From positions 1-29,229 of the forward strand of contig CAZFLY010000034.1 in NCBI GenBank assembly GCA_964519995.1: a stretch of DNA of 29,229 nt. The letters are read 5' to 3'. Both the position numbers and the translations under genes were made by a program. Shown here in pieces: positions 25,901 through 29,229 of the stretch. Within the stretch, counting starts at the first letter, position 1. Each line of letters opens with the position of its first letter. Source of the stretch: CAZFLY01 sp964519995 (lineage in GTDB: Bacteria > Planctomycetota > Phycisphaerae > Sedimentisphaerales > Anaerobacaceae). The notes under the pieces were generated by a model. It was not told the DNA's origin and did no database searches. It saw only the letters and a list, made by a program, of their open reading frames with translations.

Positions 25901-27161
25901 CGACAAAGCATTAGAATCGAATCCTGAAGATGTCGAGCTGCGATTGTTCAAAGTAAGATCGCTACTCGCTGAAGGAACAGCTCCTGCAATTAACAGCGCC
26001 ACGCAGATCCTCCAGGAAGTAGCCCAAAACTACCCTCAAACCGGTCGGGCATGGGTGTTGTTGGGTCAGACTCATTTGAGTCAAGGACAACCTGGCAAGG
26101 CTATAGATGTTGCCTTGCGAGGTCTTGCCTATAGACCAAATAACAAAGAGTTACTTATGCTTAAGGCCCATGCAGAGGCGATACGCTCGCCCATTTTAGC
26201 GGTTCCTACATTAAAGCAGCTTAGAGAGATGGACCCGAACAATGTCGAAATAGCAGTGCAGTTGGCTAAAACTTACGTTACGGTAGGTGAGTCTAAAAAA
26301 GCTGTGGAACTTCTGAGAAATCAGTTGGACAATTGCAATGGCGAAAGTTGCAGGAGGTGCAACATCGCTCTGGCTGTCGCCTTATATAGGAACGGTGATA
26401 AAGAAGCTGCTCAAGAACAATTTGATGCGTTGATGAGTTCTGTACCGGATGATCCAAGTCCCTTGCTGGCACAGATCCAACTGCTTAGGGATGACAAGGT
26501 CTGGGATCAGCTTAGCCAAAAGGCCATCCACTGGTATCAGGAACATCCGGAGGATGTCTTCACTCCTGTTGCTATTGCCCAGGAACTTTTATCTGCTGAG
26601 GGCGACCAGGCAAAAAAGATAGCTGAAGACATACTTCACAAAGCGTTGGACCGTCATCCAGAGAATTTACCAGCACTGAGGTCCTTGGCTATCACACTAC
26701 AATTGCTTGACCGCGTGGACGAAGCGGCCAGATTTTATCAGCAGATCCTTGAGATCGACCCTAACAATGTGATCACTATTAATAATCTTGCATGGGTACT
26801 CTGTGAAAAACTGGGTAAATGTCAAGAGGCGCTAGAACTTATTCAAAGAGGGCTGAAAATAGCTCCTATAAATTATATTGATATTATCGACACCCGTGGT
26901 GTCATATATTACCGCTTAGGACAATTCGAAAAAGCGATTGAGGATTTGACTCGGTGCGTCGAGCTTTATCCACTTTCTGCACCGGCGTCTGTGGGTTCAC
27001 GTTTTCACTTAGCGAGAGTTTTAGTTGAACTCGGACAGCAAGACAACGCGATTGAACAACTCACGCAAGCCTTGGACTTACAGCGTCAGATCGGTGGTCT
27101 ATCGATAGTGGAGGTAGCTGAGGCACGGCGTTTACTTGAACAGTTACAGAAAGGTAGTTAG
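22986..27161 (+). CDS. Giant membrane-anchored TPR protein (PrsT-like)
   Basis: This protein of about 1,391 residues begins with a short basic stretch and one membrane helix (LAIVFVISLVVLCVTAFAL, about 10-28). The rest is tandem tetratricopeptide repeats to the C-terminus, for example ALADLEQAEVQDLSDPLVRL and AARFYQQILEIDPNNVITIN. It resembles the TPR proteins of PEP-CTERM/exosortase loci (PrsT type), thought to act as periplasmic scaffolds in polysaccharide or protein export. ATG 22986 is chosen over the in-frame ATG at 22926 because AGGAAGGA precedes it and it begins right before the membrane helix. A compact cysteine group (about C1117, C1122, C1125) interrupts one repeat. It follows the PGT gene by 104 nt and is 2 nt from the regulator gene. 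Confidence 0.85.
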   Translation: MAKRYFNWKLAIVFVISLVVLCVTAFALRSWQRGNRAERGLILGNEAYEQRKWDEAAANLGRYLSVERNDVQALLKYADAQIKRRPIRNSNIQQAIAAYRTVLRLDKNESEAATKLTEIYLGINAPGEAELIAERYLQTNDNPEISRMLAVALARQRRFDEAVTQLKTIIEKHSDEILAYETLGQLMEQRPQDFTDQPKRWYDEAVEKNPSSALAYIVRAAFYLRSGDRSKALADLEQAEVQDLSDPLVRLRLAREFTVVGILDQAEQHLKIVQADNPTDRTLWLIWAELALRSASQEKMQEVAEMGLRELGSDMWDFIHVAAELFIRAGQLDQAEDCISKMHEKDIHPEKVAFLRGLVANRKGHTYRAIKYWSRAVELGDKSPRVRLALASAFSNLGDLQSALRQLRILVSEFPDSLDGLITIARLTAQMGNWAESVEYTVKAKQLSPENLEVTLLDIQAQMRLLASRSVDVNNIQVWHDLEEKLETLEKATDGAAKIRLLQLRVAMQQGKLTEARSLLDQLIQAYPSQAETVLAEAELLTAEGKSSEATTVLQRAIEQFPQNVVLVRYLAILYAQQNNYDKCEQVIQAALKRVEQSFAQHELGLLLAQFYRRWGQENKAYAFLNALTQKLPNDIPVKRQLLSCGQVMDDPETAQSIVDAIKELEGEDGWQWRYEQARIWFNGDGFTARSVQILSLMEKNLLANPDDLPSRVLLAATYERSGELQLAISTYREALSRSPDDVRIIVPTVALLYKTEEYDEAEEILARAAEEKLYHPQLQQIQLQSHLRRGELSSASDVLQDLLSNDPNNQAICLSLALLKMRQSEFDVASELLERLRKQEPNSLPVVSALAQLNVRQNKSQQALQLCEQIVHDVNSVPAYILRARTYAALGQFDKTVEDFGRALAMEPKNAGIWLARSDFYRSMGRPAQALSDAETALSLAPDNDRIQKRCISLYLVSPNSEHVRQGKKILDKALESNPEDVELRLFKVRSLLAEGTAPAINSATQILQEVAQNYPQTGRAWVLLGQTHLSQGQPGKAIDVALRGLAYRPNNKELLMLKAHAEAIRSPILAVPTLKQLREMDPNNVEIAVQLAKTYVTVGESKKAVELLRNQLDNCNGESCRRCNIALAVALYRNGDKEAAQEQFDALMSSVPDDPSPLLAQIQLLRDDKVWDQLSQKAIHWYQEHPEDVFTPVAIAQELLSAEGDQAKKIAEDILHKALDRHPENLPALRSLAITLQLLDRVDEAARFYQQILEIDPNNVITINNLAWVLCEKLGKCQEALELIQRGLKIAPINYIDIIDTRGVIYYRLGQFEKAIEDLTRCVELYPLSAPASVGSRFHLARVLVELGQQDNAIEQLTQALDLQRQIGGLSIVEVAEARRLLEQLQKGS

Positions 27162-27163
27162 TC

Positions 27164-27514
27164 ATGTCCGGAACATTCAATCCTACGACCAAGCGCATTA
27201 CCAGTACAAGTGAAGATGAGCAGCGCCATAAGGTCGTTCTTCTTGACAGAAAACAGTGGCTGTATGTGCAGAACCGATACAATTTAACGCCTCGAGAGTG
27301 TGAAATAGCTGAACTTATCTGCCAGGGCATGAGAAATGGCAGCATAGCTAAGAATCTGCGGATAAAACCAGGTACTGTCAAGACCCATATACGGAACATT
27401 TATCGGAAGGTCCAGGTCAAAAGCAAAATTGCCATGCTTTTACGATTTGTCATGGATGCTCAGGAACTTTCGAGTCAATATGGGGCCACAGTCGCTGTTC
27501 ACACTGTGGAATAA
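27164..27514 (+). CDS. Single-domain LuxR-type transcriptional regulator
   Basis: This is a protein of 116 residues with one LuxR/GerE helix-turn-helix (about 41-95): LTPRECEIAELICQG, then NGSIAKNLRIKPGTVKTHIRNIYRKV with the recognition helix at about 68-80. There is no receiver or autoinducer-binding domain; the first 30 residues are polar and probably disordered. Because it is in the same transcript as the TPR gene (2-nt gap), it likely regulates this locus, perhaps through the palindrome at 22925 or the promoter upstream of 28048; that link is inferred. Its stop is followed by a 533-nt gap. Confidence 0.85.
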   Translation: MSGTFNPTTKRITSTSEDEQRHKVVLLDRKQWLYVQNRYNLTPRECEIAELICQGMRNGSIAKNLRIKPGTVKTHIRNIYRKVQVKSKIAMLLRFVMDAQELSSQYGATVAVHTVE

Positions 27515-27593
27515 TTAGAGCCTGCTAAAGTATTTTCAAGTCTTCTACTTGCCTCTCAGTTGCATCCTCTCTAAAATTCCCCCCACCCATTTC

Positions 27594-27664
27594 ATCTTCA
27601 TCCACAAAACAGCTGACCGAGGAGATTTTTTATGGCCATAGCGGCCTATTTTTGTGGATAAGAT
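27594..27664 (+). terminator. Long stem-loop after the LuxR gene, possible terminator or leader
   Basis: Left arm 27594-27609 pairs with right arm 27650-27664 over 15 bp with one bulged C (27599), enclosing a 40-nt loop. It ends the exosortase run, so termination is plausible, but no clean T-run follows the outer stem. An inner GGCC-N5-GGCC hairpin is followed by TATTTTTGT. The loop also holds a perfect GAGGAG 7 nt before an ATG that opens a nine-codon frame (MAIAAYFCG, 27632-27661) ending in the right arm. Confidence 0.4.
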
Positions 27665-27872
27665 GATGATCAATAAACTGGTTTTTTTGTTGTAACTCTA
27701 CGCCTTTTAAGGTATCCCAAAAGGGGTATTTGAATGCCATTCCAATTTTTTGCGTAGTCATTTAGCCGGTTTGGAAAAGATGCAAAATATAGCACTATGA
27801 TGGTGCAAAGCCAGATACAGTCATATTTTTTTGGAATTTTTTGTAAATATATAGGATTTAGAATATTTTTGC

Positions 27873-27902
27873 TTGACGTAAGGCATATCAATTGGGTAAA
27901 AT
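27873..27902 (+). promoter_or_regulatory. Sigma70-like promoter for the gene at 28048
   Basis: TTGACG (27873-27878) and TAAAAT (27897-27902) are separated by 18 nt, a good match to the -35/-10 consensus. Transcription would start near 27909 and leave a leader of about 140 nt. The AT-rich sequence upstream is consistent with a promoter. It is not experimentally known. Confidence 0.55.
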
Positions 27903-27909
27903 GCGAGCT

Positions 27910-28045
27910 TTGGAAGGGTTCTCCACGGAGGAGGGCTACACCGCAGTAGATGGAGATGAGTTTTTGCATCCTAACATTGCGCGTGGGTAATTGTCCTTTG
28001 TATAGTTAGATCGGACAGGCACCCTGTTAGGATCATAAGGAGGAG
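27910..28045 (+). promoter_or_regulatory. Structured 5' leader with mutually exclusive stems
   Basis: A nested element near the 5' end pairs TCTCCA (27920-27925) with TGGAGA (27951-27956), enclosing CTAC/GTAG (27936-27949). Downstream, ATCCTAACA (27968-27976) is perfectly complementary to TGTTAGGAT (28025-28033), whose end lies 2 nt before TAAGGAGG. A local hairpin, ACAGG-CAC-CCTGT (28015-28027), shares three bases with that right arm, so the two cannot form together. This layout could regulate ribosome access. I do not recognise a known riboswitch class. Confidence 0.35.
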
Positions 28046-28047
28046 CG

Positions 28048-28719
28048 GTGATAAATATATTATGTAGAAGGTTGCTTGTTGCGGTTTTGTTATGTCCGCT
28101 GGCAGCGGCAAATGCAGCGTCGACGAGTATCGACGAGAGTGGCAGTTTCGCTGTGTATAAGGCAGATGCTTACAGTCTTTCTATACAAAAGCAGGCGCTG
28201 CCGATTAACCTTGTCGGTTCTAACACCGCCGGTATTCCAGGCGGAGTTTTTGCATTACATCCGAATCTTAAGAGCTTAACAGCACCCCCATCTTCTATTA
28301 CCGTAAGAACTCTACCACCTATCCCAAGACCGTTCTTCATGGTTCTGGCAGGATTTATTTGCATTTCTCTGGTTAGAGATCGCAGAGCCTGGCTGGCATG
28401 TCTGGCCTTCTTAATGTGGCTTGGTCAGGTAGGATTATCTTCTCTACCGCAATTTACTGATCATCTGCGAAGCAAGAAATCGTTTCAAACCAGCTTTACT
28501 CAAAATTTCGTTGACATGTGGCGTTTGGAAAAACGCCCAATTATGTCTCGTGATTTTATCCACAGAAAGATACACATCTCACAGACAGCAATAATATCGG
28601 AATTTTATCATCAAGAGTTGTCAATCAACTATTTGGCTCCGGGAGCCAGACAGTATTTCTGTCTATCACCGGAGCTAATTCTTGCACAACTGGCTCGTGG
28701 GCCGCCTAACTTGGCCTGA
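28048..28719 (+). CDS. Exported protein with internal PEP-CTERM-like segment
   Basis: This is a 223-residue protein of unknown function. Residues 1-23 form a signal peptide (basic MINILCRR, hydrophobic LLVAVLLCPLAAANA). A polar stretch of about 65 residues follows. Residues 89-113 look like a PEP-CTERM sorting signal: a proline motif (LPPIPRP), a hydrophobic helix and a basic end (RDRR). Unlike a true signal it is not at the C-terminus: a second helix (about 115-132) and about 90 further residues follow, so the protein may be a two-helix membrane protein. The start is GTG 28048, with TAAGGAGG 4 nt upstream. It lies between the exosortase run and a likely secreted substrate. It may be an accessory of the sorting system or just a membrane protein with coincidental similarity. 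Confidence 0.65.
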   Translation: MINILCRRLLVAVLLCPLAAANAASTSIDESGSFAVYKADAYSLSIQKQALPINLVGSNTAGIPGGVFALHPNLKSLTAPPSSITVRTLPPIPRPFFMVLAGFICISLVRDRRAWLACLAFLMWLGQVGLSSLPQFTDHLRSKKSFQTSFTQNFVDMWRLEKRPIMSRDFIHRKIHISQTAIISEFYHQELSINYLAPGARQYFCLSPELILAQLARGPPNLA

Positions 28720-28753
28720 AACGTTCGTTGATTGGCAACCTTCTCAAGTTTGT

Positions 28754-28776
28754 AGGGTCGATGCGCGCAGGACCCT
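28754..28776 (+). terminator. Weak hairpin after the 28048 gene
   Basis: AGGGTC (28754-28759) pairs with GACCCT (28771-28776) around an 11-nt GC-rich loop, 35 nt after the stop codon. No T-run follows directly; a T6 stretch is about 20 nt further on. It could be a weak or factor-assisted terminator. Confidence 0.25.
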
Positions 28777-28877
28777 TAAAGAGAAAGTGACGTGTTTTTT
28801 ATTACAACATTGAAATTTTTAACTATAGAAATAGAAAAAGGAGCGAATTGCCAATGGAATGCAGGAGGAGTAAGAAA

Positions 28878-29229
28878 ATGAATAAATTATTAACATTTTG
28901 TGCAGTAGCAGCTTTTGTTCTGGCTATCAGCAGTAGCTCTTATGCAGATGTGTCGGTAGATGTAGTTGATGCCACTGATGGTCAAAGCGATACGTATTTC
29001 TATAATGGCTCGGGTGGGACCGACCCGTACGCCAACCCATATTTCCGCTATGGGGGCGAAGACTGGGGATGGACGCACACCTTTGATCCACCGGTAAAGG
29101 CACTTGCTATAAATTCGGCCACATTAGCGATTAGTGCATTCGACGTTGACAATGGCGGCGGCAGCTGGGAATATGATGACATCTATGTCGATGGTACTTA
29201 CATCGGGACGCTTGATGGTCTTAATAACG
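28878..29229 (+). CDS. Secreted protein, candidate exosortase substrate (3' end outside window)
   Basis: This gene is cut by the window end after 117 codons. It starts at ATG 28878 with a strong GGAGGAG 7 nt upstream. The first 23 residues are a signal peptide (MNKLLTFCAVAAFVLAISSS, with cleavage expected after SYA). The mature part is rich in Asp, Gly, Tyr and Trp (YGGEDWGWTHTF; DVDNGGGSWEYDDIYVDGTY), like beta-rich extracellular PEP-CTERM proteins. The sorting tail would be at the missing C-terminus, so its identity as an exosortase substrate is inferred from location and composition only. It probably belongs to the extracellular matrix. Confidence 0.7.
   Translation, partial: MNKLLTFCAVAAFVLAISSSSYADVSVDVVDATDGQSDTYFYNGSGGTDPYANPYFRYGGEDWGWTHTFDPPVKALAINSATLAISAFDVDNGGGSWEYDDIYVDGTYIGTLDGLNN

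Larger units (their letters stand above)
27515..28047. other. 533-bp non-coding regulatory gap
   Basis: This gap holds no convincing long gene. It contains, in order, a large stem-loop (27594-27664), an AT-rich stretch (27700-27870) in which I see nothing definite, a sigma70-like promoter (27873-27902), and a structured leader of about 140 nt before the gene at 28048. The minus-strand open frame at 27670-27969 has no recognisable protein features, lies across the promoter, and is rejected. Confidence 0.6.

Noticed and set aside
27780..27830. TGGTGCAAAGCCAG resembles part of the c-di-GMP-I riboswitch core
   Set aside because: The partner motif (GGGCAAACC type) and the second helix with its tetraloop receptor are absent, and the segment lies upstream of the likely promoter, so it would not be in the transcript.
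27670..27969. Minus-strand 99-codon open frame
   Set aside because: It has no recognisable domain, covers the promoter and leader of the 28048 gene, and its composition follows the AT-rich background.

Overview
This 29.2 kb window is one long exopolysaccharide and exosortase (PEP-CTERM protein sorting) locus. Every intact gene lies on the + strand. No rRNA, tRNA or CRISPR array was seen. By eye the base composition is mid-40s % GC. The gene set (exosortase, Wzc-type kinase, phosphoglycosyl transferase, giant TPR protein, small LuxR regulator, many glycosyltransferases) and the fused architectures suggest a Gram-negative environmental bacterium. A planctomycete of the Phycisphaerae/Sedimentisphaerales type is my best guess, but this is an inference from gene content, not from a phylogenetic marker.

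Positions 99-15154 form the glycan-assembly half. It holds three GT4-type and seven GT2-type glycosyltransferases, a polytopic O-antigen ligase/polymerase-like protein, a Gfo/Idh/MocA oxidoreductase, an extended SDR epimerase/dehydratase, and a split Alg14/Alg13-like (PssD/PssE-like) glycosyltransferase pair. Genes are tightly packed, with several overlaps (4 nt at 8704 and 14666, 47 nt at 2345), so they are probably co-transcribed. The number of transferases implies a long repeat unit. No flippase (Wzx) or outer-membrane export protein (Wza) was found, so these must lie elsewhere.

Positions 15155-16700 are a decayed island. It holds a minus-strand IS630-family transposase remnant with a true frameshift, a canonical A_AAA_AAG slippery site, and a missing 3' end. 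A compact cassette of about 122 bp with four hairpins is inserted inside the transposase and looks like a non-autonomous IS200/IS605-type element. Next to it is the 3' remnant of an SGNH/GDSL hydrolase gene, 5'-truncated and frameshifted.

Positions 16729-27514 are the exosortase half. The order is: an exosortase fused behind a nucleotidyltransferase-like plus left-handed beta-helix module; a Wzc-like tyrosine autokinase; a phosphoglycosyl transferase also fused behind a degenerate nucleotidyltransferase-like plus beta-helix module; a membrane-anchored TPR protein of about 1,390 residues; and a single-domain LuxR regulator. A perfect 14-bp palindrome precedes the TPR gene.

Positions 27515-29229 hold a 533-bp regulatory gap with a large stem-loop, a sigma70-like promoter and a structured leader. 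After it comes a small exported protein with an internal PEP-CTERM-like segment. The window ends in the 5' part of a signal-peptide-bearing secreted protein that is a plausible exosortase substrate. In the working model, the transferases build a lipid-linked glycan primed by the phosphoglycosyl transferase, Wzc and the polymerase control its length, and the exosortase processes PEP-CTERM proteins that join the same extracellular matrix.
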